DNA of 64,000 nt from positions 62,001 to 126,000 of the forward strand of contig NZ_CP036259.1 in the NCBI RefSeq assembly GCF_007641255.1, written 5' to 3'. This stretch comes from Sporomusa termitida. GTDB taxonomy: Bacteria; Bacillota; Negativicutes; Sporomusales; Sporomusaceae. Every line of letters begins with the position of its first letter. The first letter of the stretch is position 1. Shown here in pieces: positions 55,814 through 64,000 of the stretch. The notes beneath the pieces were generated by a model that saw nothing but the letters and a program-made list of their open reading frames with translations, ran no database searches and was not told the origin of the DNA. The translations under genes and the position numbers were made by a program.

Positions 55814-57367
55814 ATGTTAGCAAATTTTATGCAAAATAATTATTGTAATTTGTTTACATTAACAAATAGGTCAGACCGGTACTGGCAGCTAGGCTATGCA
55901 GGGCTGTTGCTCGCAGGGCTTGTATTTTTCGTCTCCTGTGCCTTTTATAAGGAAATGTGGTTTGATGAGGCGTATACAGTGGCCATGATCAGGCATGATT
56001 TTTTTAGAATTTGTGAAATCACAGCCCGGGATGTCCATCCGCCTTTGTATTATATGCTTGTTAAGCTGGCTTCGTTAATCTGGGGGCAGGACATCGTAGT
56101 CTACCGGCTGGTGTCGGCAGCCGGGATGATGTTATTCCTGCTGCTGGGTTTTTTTCATATCCGCAGGATCTGCGGGAACGCAGCCGGCTTCTACTATACC
56201 TTTTTTGCGGTATTCTTGCCGGTAATGCTGGAGTATTCAGGAGAAGCCAGAATGTATTCCTGGGCCATGTTTTTTACTACCAGTGCCGGAATATACGCTT
56301 ATCTGGCCTACCGGCAAAACCAGCGGCAGCATTGGGTACTGTTTGCCGTTTTTTCGCTGTGCAGCGCCTATACCCATAACTATGCCCTGCTTGGCGCTTT
56401 TTTCATTAATCTGAGCCTATTAACCACTGCATTTGCCAGGAAAAGATATTTGCTGAAACCCTGTCTTTTGACGATTCTGGCGCAGGTGATTCTCTATCTG
56501 CCGTGGCTGCTGGTATTAATCAGCCAGGTAGTTTCGGTGACCAAAGAATACTGGATTGTCATCAATTATCAGCACCTGCTGCGGGATCTGCTAGTATTCT
56601 ATTTTGCGGAAAATTTGCCGGGCATTGCCGTCAAGCTGCTGAGTTTTGGCTGGCTGGCTGTCTGCGGCTGGGGGCTGTACACGGCTCTTACGCAGAACCG
56701 GCAATATGCCGGGCTGGCGCTTATCAGCCTGGCTGTTTATCTGGCCGTGATTGGTTTGGCCCTGCTGTTATCCCAGGTGAAGCCAATTTTTATCACCCGG
56801 TATTTAATGCCGAATTCGGGCTTTTTATTCATTGCCCTGGCTTGCGGGCTGGCGGCCGTCAGGCGGCAGAGAGTGGCTGTTGCCTTATGCACGGCGATTT
56901 TTATTGCTTCCTCCGTTAACTTTTATTTGCATTACGATAAAATTTACAGCCCCCGGAACAATGCCTTGCGGGCTGATATTACTTACAGCCTCAACCCTGA
57001 CGATATCTTTTTGTACACCGACATTCACCCGGCGGGGATCTATATGGTTGCCTTTCCTGACCATCAGCACTATGTGTTTTTGCCAGGCGGGCAGGAAGAC
57101 TCCAAACCCAATCCCTTCCAGCCGGAGCTTAGACTTATCTATGATTTAAACGTCCTGGCAGACTACAAAGGGCGGATTTGGCTGATCGAAAGCGCCAATT
57201 CCCAGCTGTTGTACGGCCATTTGGGCAAAAGCGAACCCCTGTTTACGGTTATTGATTTTGCCCGTATTTACGATATGCCCTATTTAAGTCACAAAGGCTT
57301 TGTATTTGTCGGATCACTGCTGCAAAAAGAACCGGGGCCGGTGCCGCCATTGCCTGCCAAGGAGTAA
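55814..57367 (+). CDS. GT-C membrane glycosyltransferase (family 39-like)
   Basis: A 517-residue protein with about ten membrane helices. The first external loop has the acidic WFDEAYTVAMIRHDFF motif and then DVHPPLYYMLVK, the usual catalytic loop of ArnT/PMT-like GT-C enzymes that use polyprenyl-phosphate sugars. The adjacent GT2 gene likely makes the lipid-linked donor. The ATG sits close (3 nt) to its GGAG site. Confidence 0.88.
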   Translation: MLANFMQNNYCNLFTLTNRSDRYWQLGYAGLLLAGLVFFVSCAFYKEMWFDEAYTVAMIRHDFFRICEITARDVHPPLYYMLVKLASLIWGQDIVVYRLVSAAGMMLFLLLGFFHIRRICGNAAGFYYTFFAVFLPVMLEYSGEARMYSWAMFFTTSAGIYAYLAYRQNQRQHWVLFAVFSLCSAYTHNYALLGAFFINLSLLTTAFARKRYLLKPCLLTILAQVILYLPWLLVLISQVVSVTKEYWIVINYQHLLRDLLVFYFAENLPGIAVKLLSFGWLAVCGWGLYTALTQNRQYAGLALISLAVYLAVIGLALLLSQVKPIFITRYLMPNSGFLFIALACGLAAVRRQRVAVALCTAIFIASSVNFYLHYDKIYSPRNNALRADITYSLNPDDIFLYTDIHPAGIYMVAFPDHQHYVFLPGGQEDSKPNPFQPELRLIYDLNVLADYKGRIWLIESANSQLLYGHLGKSEPLFTVIDFARIYDMPYLSHKGFVFVGSLLQKEPGPVPPLPAKE

Positions 57368-57391
57368 TACAGATGCCAAGGAGGCTGACGA

Positions 57392-58324
57392 ATGAAACCC
57401 TTAATTTCCATTGTTGTGCCCATGTATAATGAAAGCCAGAACATAGACTTTTTTTATCAAAAAATATCGGAGGTAATGAGCGGGTTACCCGCTTATGACT
57501 ATGAAATCATATGTGTCAATGACGGCAGCACGGATAATACACTGGAAAAAATTGAGCTGCTGGCCGGGCGGGACAGGCAGCTCAAGGTAATTGAACTGTC
57601 CCGCAATTTCGGCAAGGAAATCGCCCTGACTGCCGGCATCTGTGAAGCAAAGGGCGACGCCGTCATCCCCATTGATGCTGATCTGCAGGACCCGCCGGAA
57701 CTAATCCCCGCTTTAATAAAAAAATGGCACGAAGGCTATGATGTTGTTTACGCTACCAGGCTGGTCCGGGAAGGCGAAAGCAGTCTCCGGAAAGTGACCG
57801 CCTTCCTGTTTTACCGGGTCATGCACCGCCTTGCCAAAGTGGACATACCGCCCGATACCGGCGATTTCCGGCTCATGACCAGGCAGGTGGTGGAGGCCGT
57901 CAACCAGTGTAACGAATACCACCGGTTTATGAAAGGGCTGTTTAGCTGGGTAGGGTTCAGGCAGACCAGCATTCCCTACCTCCGGAACCGCCGCCATAAG
58001 GGAACAACCAGTTTCAACTACTGGAAACTCTGGAATTTTGCCTTGGAGGGGATTACCTCTTTCTCCTTTGTTCCATTGCAGCTGGCAACCTATGTTGGCT
58101 TTCTGACAGCGTTGTTTTCCGGTGTGTATATCAGCTATATTATCGTGAAAACCTGGCTGTTTGGCGATCCGGTACCAGGTTATCCCTCCACAATGGTGGC
58201 AATATTCTTCTTTGGCGGCACTCAGCTGATGACCTTGGGGATCATTGGCGAATATATCGGCAGGATCTATAATGAGTCCAAGCGCCGGCCCCTATATTTT
58301 ATCAGGAAGAAGACCAACTTCTAA
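57392..58324 (+). CDS. Polyprenyl-phosphate glycosyltransferase (GT2, GtrB/DPM1-like)
   Basis: 310 residues: a cytoplasmic GT2 domain (ISIVVPMYNESQNI, NDGSTDNT, the DADLQDPPEL acidic motif) and two C-terminal membrane helices (about 230-290). It probably charges undecaprenyl phosphate with a sugar for the neighbouring GT-C enzyme. The 3' end of the gene is repeated downstream by a 293-bp tandem duplication. Confidence 0.92.
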   Translation: MKPLISIVVPMYNESQNIDFFYQKISEVMSGLPAYDYEIICVNDGSTDNTLEKIELLAGRDRQLKVIELSRNFGKEIALTAGICEAKGDAVIPIDADLQDPPELIPALIKKWHEGYDVVYATRLVREGESSLRKVTAFLFYRVMHRLAKVDIPPDTGDFRLMTRQVVEAVNQCNEYHRFMKGLFSWVGFRQTSIPYLRNRRHKGTTSFNYWKLWNFALEGITSFSFVPLQLATYVGFLTALFSGVYISYIIVKTWLFGDPVPGYPSTMVAIFFFGGTQLMTLGIIGEYIGRIYNESKRRPLYFIRKKTNF

Positions 58325-58396
58325 CACTGACAGGCTGGCAATCAACTCTGTAAATCAGGCGGCTTCCTATCCAGCATTTGGCCGGAGCGGGAGCCT

Positions 58397-58423
58397 GAAA
58401 CAAAGTCCCTGTCCCCGAGTTTC
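58397..58423. repeat. GGGGAC-core element (also at 58690-58716)
   Basis: GAAAC (58397-58401) and GTTTC (58419-58423) flank a core reading CGGGGACAGGGACTT on the minus strand. Its right edge coincides with the duplication breakpoint. Confidence 0.7.
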
Positions 58424-58617
58424 TCAGCTATATTATCGTGAAAACCTGGCTGTTTGGCGATCCGGTACCAGGTTATCCCTCCACAATGGTGGCAATATTC
58501 TTCTTTGGCGGCACTCAGCTGATGACCTTGGGGATCATTGGCGAATATATCGGCAGGATCTATAATGAGTCCAAGCGCCGGCCCCTATATTTTATCAGGA
58601 AGAAGACCAACTTCTAA
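58424..58617 (+). pseudogene. Duplicated 3' fragment of the GT2 gene
   Basis: Identical to 58131-58324. It encodes ISYIIVKTWLFGDPVPGYP onward to the stop but has no start codon or ribosome site, so it is not a functional gene. About 100 bp of duplicated spacer and 170 bp of unique AT-rich sequence without features follow up to the thioesterase gene. Confidence 0.9.
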
Positions 58618-58889
58618 CACTGACAGGCTGGCAATCAACTCTGTAAATCAGGCGGCTTCCTATCCAGCATTTGGCCGGAGCGGGAGCCTGAAACAAAGTC
58701 CCTGTCCCCGAGTTTCTCACAAACAAGGTTTCCGTGTTTGGCCCTAATGGGCATTAATTTAATTAGAAGCAGGATCAATTTTTAGGATATAATAGTATAA
58801 TAGTCGTTAGAGGGCTTTTTTCTTATCAGCATACAATGATACAAGGGATGCAAAAATTTTGGCAGTTATTAAGAAGGAGCGTAGTGAAT

Positions 58890-59363
58890 ATGAAAAAATC
58901 ATCGTCTGATTCGCGGTTGGTTATCAGTGAGGTTATGATGCCCAGCCAGGCCAATGTCGCCGGCAATATCCATGGCGGCGAGATTATGAAGCTAATGGAC
59001 TCCACCGCCTATGCCGCTGCCAGACGGTATGCCCGTTCCAACGTGGTTACCGCCCGGGTGGACGAGCTGGAATTCCATCTGCCGATTTTTATCGGCGATC
59101 TGGTGATCTGCACAGGGCAGGTGGTGTTTGCCGGTAAATCCTCAATGGAGGTGGCGGTCACCGTTGAGGTTGAGGATTTGGAGTGCGAAGACCGGAAAAA
59201 GGCGCTGTCGGCATTTTTTACCATGGTGTCACTGGATAAAAAAGGAAGACCCAATCTTGTCCCGGAACTGATACTGGATACGGCGGAAGAAAAAGCTGCT
59301 TTTGAAGAGGGGAAACGCAGATATGAGGCCGGCAAAACCAAGAAACAGGCACCGACCAGTTAG
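58890..59363 (+). CDS. Hotdog-fold acyl-CoA thioesterase
   Basis: 157 residues from ATG 58890 (spacing 10 from AAGGAG); upstream in-frame starts lack a ribosome site. ANVAGNIHGGEIMKLMDSTAYAAA and VVTARVDELEFHLPIFIGDL are typical of the YciA/acyl-CoA hydrolase family, which cleaves acyl-CoA thioesters. Stands alone. Confidence 0.92.
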   Translation: MKKSSSDSRLVISEVMMPSQANVAGNIHGGEIMKLMDSTAYAAARRYARSNVVTARVDELEFHLPIFIGDLVICTGQVVFAGKSSMEVAVTVEVEDLECEDRKKALSAFFTMVSLDKKGRPNLVPELILDTAEEKAAFEEGKRRYEAGKTKKQAPTS

Positions 59364-59827
59364 CTGGCCGGGCCCGGAGTATATTGCACGCCTAAAATCT
59401 GCGTGAAAAGTAAAATAGTCGAACCGGCCAGGGGGCCTCTTTGGCTGGCTGCGCTGCCGGCCGTTAAAAATTTTGCCCGTGCTGGCTTACCATCCTTACA
59501 TACCCCTAAGTAAATAACGGCCGTATTCCAATGTACACTGGAATACGGCCGCTTGTTCTCCAACCGGTCAGCAATGGTTTGATCTAATTTTTACAGCCTC
59601 TCAGTATGCTTGGCAAAATTGTCATTTTTTCTGCTGCCATCCTTATTGTTGGCCTGGAATGCTCAGTGATGCGGAAAAGTTGATATTCAACAGGCAATTT
59701 TGCTATAATGAATGCAAACACAAAAGGCAGAATAGTTAGGCATGTTCCTAAGCTGAACTGCCGGATACATCTGTCAGGATATCTTTGTTTGTAGAAAGAG
59801 AACGTTTTTTTTATGGGGGGACTTTAA
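59364..59827 (+). other. Intergenic region with cooC promoter
   Basis: A perfect 13-bp hairpin without a T-run lies at 59518-59551. TTGATA (59680-59685) and TATAAT (59704-59709, extended by TGC) are 18 bases apart and form the probable cooC promoter, leaving a leader of about 110 bases. A 25-codon hydrophobic frame starts at an ATG near 59607 (LGKIVIFSAAILIVGL), without a ribosome site; not called. Confidence 0.7.
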
Positions 59828-60580
59828 ATGATCAAGAAGATAGCTGTAGCCGGCAAGGGTGGCGTTGGCAAAACAACATTCACTGCCTTGCTGATTAAAG
59901 AATTGATCCGGCAGGAAAAGGGCATGATTTTAGCGGTTGACGCCGACCCCAACTCGAATTTAAACGAGGCGCTGGGGCTGGAGATAAACGATTCTATCGC
60001 CAATATCCTGGAGGAAGTCAGAATCGGCGAGGATATCCCCGATGGCATGGGGAAGGATTCCTACACCGAATTCCGCTTAAGCCAGGTCATTCAGGAAGCA
60101 AAAGGGATGGACCTTATTCTGATGGGGCTGCCCCAGCAAAATGGCTGTTACTGCTATCCCAATAATCTAATCAGGATGTATCTGGAACGGCTCCAGAAAA
60201 ACTATGAATATGTTATCATTGACAACGAGGCGGGCATGGAGCATTTAAGCCGGCGGATTGTTGCCGATATTGATATGCTGTTCATCATCAGCGACACCTC
60301 GGTCCGCAGTATCCGTTCGGCGGCCAAGGTAGCTGAGCTTATCCGGGTATTGAAAATCACAATCCCGGAAGTGCACCTGATCATAACCAAAACCGGCGCC
60401 GCAGGCATTGACGGCCTCAAAGCGGAAATCGCCAAAACCGGTTTACCTCTAATCGGTACGATTCCCTATGATGAACAGGCCGTTGCCTTTGATGCGGCCG
60501 GCAAACCATTAGTTGAGTTGCCTGATGACTCGCTGTCGGTCATAGCGGTTAAGGACATCCTGCAAAAAGCCGGTGTTTGA
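59828..60580 (+). CDS. CooC-type nickel-insertion ATPase
   Basis: A 250-residue MinD/CooC-class P-loop protein. The deviant Walker A is KGGVGKTT (residues 10-17), DADPNSNL follows at 38-45, and the dimer metal site is C107-x-C109 (GCYCYPN). Such proteins load nickel into CO dehydrogenase or acetyl-CoA synthase. No CODH gene is adjacent, so the client is inferred. Confidence 0.9.
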   Translation: MIKKIAVAGKGGVGKTTFTALLIKELIRQEKGMILAVDADPNSNLNEALGLEINDSIANILEEVRIGEDIPDGMGKDSYTEFRLSQVIQEAKGMDLILMGLPQQNGCYCYPNNLIRMYLERLQKNYEYVIIDNEAGMEHLSRRIVADIDMLFIISDTSVRSIRSAAKVAELIRVLKITIPEVHLIITKTGAAGIDGLKAEIAKTGLPLIGTIPYDEQAVAFDAAGKPLVELPDDSLSVIAVKDILQKAGV

Positions 60581-60639
60581 CGCAGTTAACCGCTGCAATA
60601 GTTATTTGGCAATTTACTGAAACCGCCCCTGTTGCATGT

Positions 60640-61189
60640 TTACAAGCGGAATCGCTGGATGGCATTTTGCAATTCCTGCGCCATTTTGGCCAGGGCTGCG
60701 CTGGCAGCGGCGATTTCTTCCATAGAGGCCGATTGCTCTTCCGTGGCGGCCGAGACAGTCTGGGTATGGCCGGCGGCAGCTTGGCTGACTTTGTCGATGG
60801 CGCGTATCGAGTCGACGATTTGCTGGCTGCCGCCGGCCAGTACCGCTGCCTCTTCTTGCTGGAGCTGCCGTAAAGGAATGACTTTCTCGCCGGCAATGAT
60901 ATCAAATTGTTCATCTAGTTCTTTTAATTCAGCTATGAGTTTTCTGTCTGCCTCCGTTTTGGCACTGGCCAGTAAGTCTGCCTCCAGTTTCGTATTCTCA
61001 ATACTCAACCGTTGGTAGTTGAAGAGCATTTCCTGCGTTCCGGCCGTGATAAAACCGCGAACCTCAGCCGCCTGGGTAGCGGTATTAAACTTCGCTGATT
61101 TGATAGCCGGTGATTCCTAACCCAATGGCATTGACCAGGACAACCAGCAGGAAAAAAGCAATGGTTTTGATTTGCAAACTTATTTTCAT
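60640..61189 (-). pseudogene. Decayed methyl-accepting chemotaxis protein
   Basis: On the minus strand the gene begins MKISLQIKTIAFFLLVVLVN (ATG 61187-61189) with a membrane helix but meets a stop after about 34 codons. A second frame then gives a four-helix sensor segment (AEVRGFITAGTQEMLFNYQR to LRQLQQEEAAVLA) and jumps directly to the tail of a chemoreceptor signalling domain (HTQTVSAATEEQSASMEEIA to the end). The second membrane helix, HAMP and most of the signalling domain are missing. Internal deletion plus a frameshift. Confidence 0.85.
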
Positions 61190-61260
61190 AATTTTAATTT
61201 TTTCCTCTCCCATACTCATTCACCCTGGCAGCCAGAGCGGCCGGGGCAGCAGCACTGGCC

Positions 61261-62244
61261 TCAGCCGGACAGCTTGGCGGCAATCATTACGGCTTGTTCG
61301 GTTGCCGCCGGATTGGCAATACCCTGACCGGCAATATCAAAGGCGGTTCCATGGGCCGGGGTCGTAATGGCGTATGGCAAACCGGCAGCAACCGTCACGC
61401 CAAACTGGAAGCCCATCAGCTTCAGCGCAATCTGCCCCTGGTCGTGGAACATAGTAACCACCGCATCATAATGGCCCTTAAAAGCGTTAATGAAAATGGT
61501 ATCCGACGGATAGGGACCCAGGGCGTTTATGCCGTCCGCCCGGGCCAGCCGGACCGCCGGAGCGATGATCTCAATTTCCTGGCGTCCGCACAGGCCCTCC
61601 TCGCCCGCGTGCGGGTTTACGGCGGCGACAGCAATACGCGGCTCCTGGCAGCCTGCCTTTTGCAGGGTTTGCCGGGCTATGCGGATAGCTGTCAAAATGC
61701 TGTCAATGGTTAGACTGGCACATACCTGCGCCAGCGGAATATGGCTTGTCACCCGTGAGGTCCATAAATTCTTTAAGACATTCATTTCGCTGCTCGGACC
61801 AGGCCAGTCCAGATAATGGGCAAATAGTTTTTGCTCATCCTCGAAATCATAGCCCCCGTATTGCAGCGCTGCTTTATGCAGCGGGGCATAAACAAAGCCG
61901 TCAAGATCGCCCCGGCGTAGTAAATTTATTGCGGTAACCAGCATATCGCCGGTGACTTTTCCGGACAGCTTGTTGATTTTCCCTAATATCAAATTAGCAG
62001 GATCAAGGTTTCTTTGGTCTAATAAAGGAAGGCCGTCAGCCCAGCTGGCCTGAGCTATATCATCAATTACAACTACCGGGAAGTCTGCTTTGGCAATCTT
62101 TTTTCCCAGCGCCAGCACCCGCAAATCGCCAATCAATACCGGCCGGCAATACGCTTGCAGCGTAGCGGTATTACATACCTTGGCAACGAGCTCCGGCCCG
62201 ATTCCTGTTGCATCACCTAATAAAATACCTAACAACGGTTTCAT
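61261..62244 (-). CDS. pdxA2: PdxA2-type 4-phospho-threonate/erythronate dehydrogenase
   Basis: 327 residues of the PdxA family: LGDATGIGPELVAK at the start, metal His in PLHKAAL, MFHDQGQIALK and PAHGTAFDIAG. Linkage to TctA/TctB instead of vitamin B6 genes points to the PdxA2 branch acting on phosphorylated four-carbon sugar acids, with the transporter supplying the acid. The two genes are separated by about 150 bp that contain a hairpin. Confidence 0.88.
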   Translation of the reverse strand: MKPLLGILLGDATGIGPELVAKVCNTATLQAYCRPVLIGDLRVLALGKKIAKADFPVVVIDDIAQASWADGLPLLDQRNLDPANLILGKINKLSGKVTGDMLVTAINLLRRGDLDGFVYAPLHKAALQYGGYDFEDEQKLFAHYLDWPGPSSEMNVLKNLWTSRVTSHIPLAQVCASLTIDSILTAIRIARQTLQKAGCQEPRIAVAAVNPHAGEEGLCGRQEIEIIAPAVRLARADGINALGPYPSDTIFINAFKGHYDAVVTMFHDQGQIALKLMGFQFGVTVAAGLPYAITTPAHGTAFDIAGQGIANPAATEQAVMIAAKLSG

Positions 62245-62397
62245 TGCTTTATCCTCCTCAATGAGCTGTTTCGTATTAAATAACAGGGACTGAGATCCGT
62301 AAGCGGATACCAGTCCTTGCAGTCTCTTTGCTGTTAGCCAGCCCGTATATTTTGTATAGCCAGATTACGGTATGGCAGATCTTAATACGGCTATAGG

Positions 62398-63909
62398 CTA
62401 CATGTCTGTTTTTATCAAGCAGGTTTTGCCAAATTTGAAACATGGGGGCACAACGAAGAAGAGGAAAATAGCAGCTAAAAATGCCAGTGAAATTGGTTTT
62501 TCAATAAAAATCATCGCATTGCCATTAGAGATGTCAAAAGCCTGCCGCAGCGATGTTTCCAGCCGGGGCGTCAGGATAAAAGCCATGAGAAACGGGGCGA
62601 CCGGGTATTTGTAGCGGTTAAAGAAGTAGCCGACAATGCCGATGGCAATCATCACCCAAATATCGAACAGGCTGTTATTGACAGCGTAGGCGGACACAAT
62701 ACAGATTACAATGATAATCGGGGTCAGGATGGCGGGGGGAATCCGCAGCGCATGGACCATCAGGGGAATGCTGAGGGCCGCGATGATCATACAGACGACG
62801 TTGCCGGTGTACATGGAGGCAATCAGGCCCCAGGCCAGGTCCGGGTGGTCGGTGAACAGCAGTGGTCCCGGCGTAATGCCCCACATCATCAAACCGCCCA
62901 GTAATATGGCTGCCGTGCCCGAACTGGGAATTCCCAAAGACAGCAAGGGGGCAAAAGCCCCGGCCGCCGCCGCATTATTGGCCGCTTCCGGCGCGGCTAC
63001 CCCTTCCAGCGCTCCTTTGCCCATGTTGTCTTTATTCTTGCCGGTACGTTTTTCGAAAATATAGGCTAAAAAAGAGGCGGTTGTCGTGCCTGCGCCCGGA
63101 ATACAGCCGACGAAAGTTCCCATGAAGCTGCTGACAATGGTTGGCCGGAAGATTTGCTTAATTTCCTGCCAGTTAAGATAGTTGCTGCGCAAAGACAGCC
63201 TTTCGGTTGTTTTCATCTGATAGCCGCTTTTATTCAGGGCCATGGTGATAATTTCGTTTACCCCTAACAGGCCGATAACCAGGGGGATGAAGTCAATGCC
63301 GCTTAAGAGTTCATTTACACCGAAGGAAAAACGGGGCATCGCGACAGCTAAATCGAGTCCCACCGTCGCCAGCAAAATTCCCGTGCAGGTGGAAAGCAGC
63401 CCTTTGCGGGGCTGGTCGCCCAGCAGCCAGGCAATCGCCATAATTGCCAGCAAAATAACCGACGCCATTTCGGCCGGCCCAAAAGCCAGCCCCACGTTGG
63501 CCAGCAGGGGACCCATAAAGGTAAGGATGACAACACCGATAAAGCCGGCGACGAAAGAAGACCAGTTGGACACCGCCAGTGCTTTGCCAGCCTTGCCCCT
63601 CAGTGTCAGCTGATAGCCGTCCATGGTGGTCATTACCGCCGGCGGATCGCCCGGGATGTTGATTAAGATCGCCGTAAATGATCCGGCATACATGGTTGAG
63701 TAGTATAAAGCGGCCAGCATAATAATCGCTGTGGTTGGATCCATTTTGAAAGTCAGCGGCAGGAGCAGGGCAACTCCCATCACCGAACCGATACCGGGCA
63801 AAGCGCCGACAAACATACCCATAACGGCCCCGGCCAGGGCGGCCAGCAAATTGTTTTCTGTCAATGCGAGCGCAAAGCCGTTTAGCAAATGCGTAAATAT
63901 TGCTTCCAT
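62398..63909 (-). CDS. tctA: Tripartite tricarboxylate transporter large permease TctA
   Basis: A 503-residue membrane protein with about twelve helices. GALPGIGSVMGVALLLP, YYSTMYAGSFTAILINIPGDPPAV, and PGAGTTTASFLAYIFEKR then GVAAPEAANNAAAAGAFAPLLSLGIP are the TctA family blocks. It works with TctB and a TctC receptor such as the lipoproteins at 14-19 kb. AAAGGAGC precedes the ATG. Confidence 0.94.
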   Translation of the reverse strand: MEAIFTHLLNGFALALTENNLLAALAGAVMGMFVGALPGIGSVMGVALLLPLTFKMDPTTAIIMLAALYYSTMYAGSFTAILINIPGDPPAVMTTMDGYQLTLRGKAGKALAVSNWSSFVAGFIGVVILTFMGPLLANVGLAFGPAEMASVILLAIMAIAWLLGDQPRKGLLSTCTGILLATVGLDLAVAMPRFSFGVNELLSGIDFIPLVIGLLGVNEIITMALNKSGYQMKTTERLSLRSNYLNWQEIKQIFRPTIVSSFMGTFVGCIPGAGTTTASFLAYIFEKRTGKNKDNMGKGALEGVAAPEAANNAAAAGAFAPLLSLGIPSSGTAAILLGGLMMWGITPGPLLFTDHPDLAWGLIASMYTGNVVCMIIAALSIPLMVHALRIPPAILTPIIIVICIVSAYAVNNSLFDIWVMIAIGIVGYFFNRYKYPVAPFLMAFILTPRLETSLRQAFDISNGNAMIFIEKPISLAFLAAIFLFFVVPPCFKFGKTCLIKTDM

Positions 63910-63923
63910 AATCTAGCTCCTTT

Positions 63924-64000
63924 CTATAATAATGATTTTATCAGGCCGCCGGGAAAGGGCACTTGCAGCCAGCATTCAAAAATTCCCCAGATGAGTCCGG
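63924..64000 (-). CDS. tctB: Tripartite tricarboxylate transporter small subunit TctB, 3' end
   Basis: The minus-strand frame entering from the right edge reads GLIWGIFECWLQVPFPGG to a TAG at 63924-63926. This matches the usual TctB C-terminal helix and lies 14 bp upstream of tctA. Only about 25 codons are in the window. Confidence 0.75.
   Translation of the reverse strand, partial: GLIWGIFECWLQVPFPGGLIKSLL

Larger units (their letters stand above)
58131..58716 (+). repeat. Tandem duplication of 293 bp (two copies)
   Basis: 58131-58423 and 58424-58716 are identical as far as can be read by eye. Each contains the last 194 bases of the GT2 gene, its stop and 99 bases of downstream sequence ending in a GGGGAC-core element. 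The trinucleotide TCA occurs at both ends, the likely microhomology. The second copy holds a promoterless GT2 fragment. Confidence 0.93.

Noticed and set aside
58245-58747. Two overlapping frames with repeated peptide sequence after the GT2 gene
   Set aside because: They are out-of-frame readings of the 293-bp duplication, not a repeat protein.

Overview
The window looks like a chromosomal segment of a spore-forming, diderm-type Firmicute of the Negativicutes, most likely a Sporomusaceae relative (Sporomusa, Pelosinus or similar). The reasons are the Firmicutes spc/alpha ribosomal gene order, zinc-binding S14, S4 and L36, a CwlD spore-cortex amidase, the CdaA-CdaR-GlmM-GlmS cluster with a glmS ribozyme, a CooC-type nickel-insertion ATPase typical of CO/acetyl-CoA pathway anaerobes, and many TctC-type lipoprotein receptors. 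The genus is inference; the gene content is read directly. No prophage, CRISPR array or intact insertion sequence is visible.

Layout. 1-9.6 kb: the 3' half of the ribosomal super-operon (rplE' to rplQ) with secY, adk, map, a KOW protein, infA, rpmJ and rpoA. 9.7-12.9 kb: ecfA1-ecfA2-ecfT-truA, the energizing module of ECF vitamin transporters plus a pseudouridine synthase. 13.0-14.0 kb: rplM-rpsI. 14.2-19.3 kb: four tandem TctC-type lipoprotein genes inserted between rpsI and recA, the last frameshifted; intergenic fossils show that the whole rpsI-recA interval was once duplicated. 19.4-25.4 kb: recA with LexA-like boxes, a lone rpoZ, tRNA-fMet, a GT51 transglycosylase, cwlD and the three-gene AmmeMemoRadiSam set. 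25.7-34.1 kb: arginine biosynthesis argCJBDF and argGH, interrupted by palindromic elements. 34.1-42.5 kb: ilvE, then the c-di-AMP/cell-wall cluster cdaA-cdaR-(FAD oxidoreductase)-glmM and ribozyme-controlled glmS. 42.7-49.3 kb: a TRIC-like channel, trmO, a polysaccharide deacetylase, a dicarboxylate symporter with a long structured leader, and an NrtR-type regulator with pncB. 49.4-55.2 kb (minus strand): an omega-amino-acid (probably GABA) module of permease, aminotransferase, PucR regulator and aldehyde dehydrogenase. 55.8-58.3 kb: two membrane-linked glycosyltransferases, followed by a 293-bp tandem duplication. 58.9-64 kb: a thioesterase, CooC, a decayed chemoreceptor, and pdxA2-tctA-tctB' of a tripartite tricarboxylate transporter.

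The most interesting non-coding signals are: (1) a family of short elements with a conserved GGGGACRG core inside variable but self-complementary flanks, at four or more sites, one of which sits exactly at the breakpoint of the 293-bp duplication; (2) shared TGTGA-N5-TCACA operators and intrinsic terminators directly before gabT and the permease, suggesting PucR control combined with transcription attenuation; (3) the TctC array with fossils of rpsI and of the recA control region, plus another TctC fossil 36 kb away; (4) an unassigned structured leader before the dctA-like gene.

Start codons were chosen by Shine-Dalgarno spacing and family alignment; many genes use GTG or TTG. All functional calls come from recognising family motifs by eye, with no database search.
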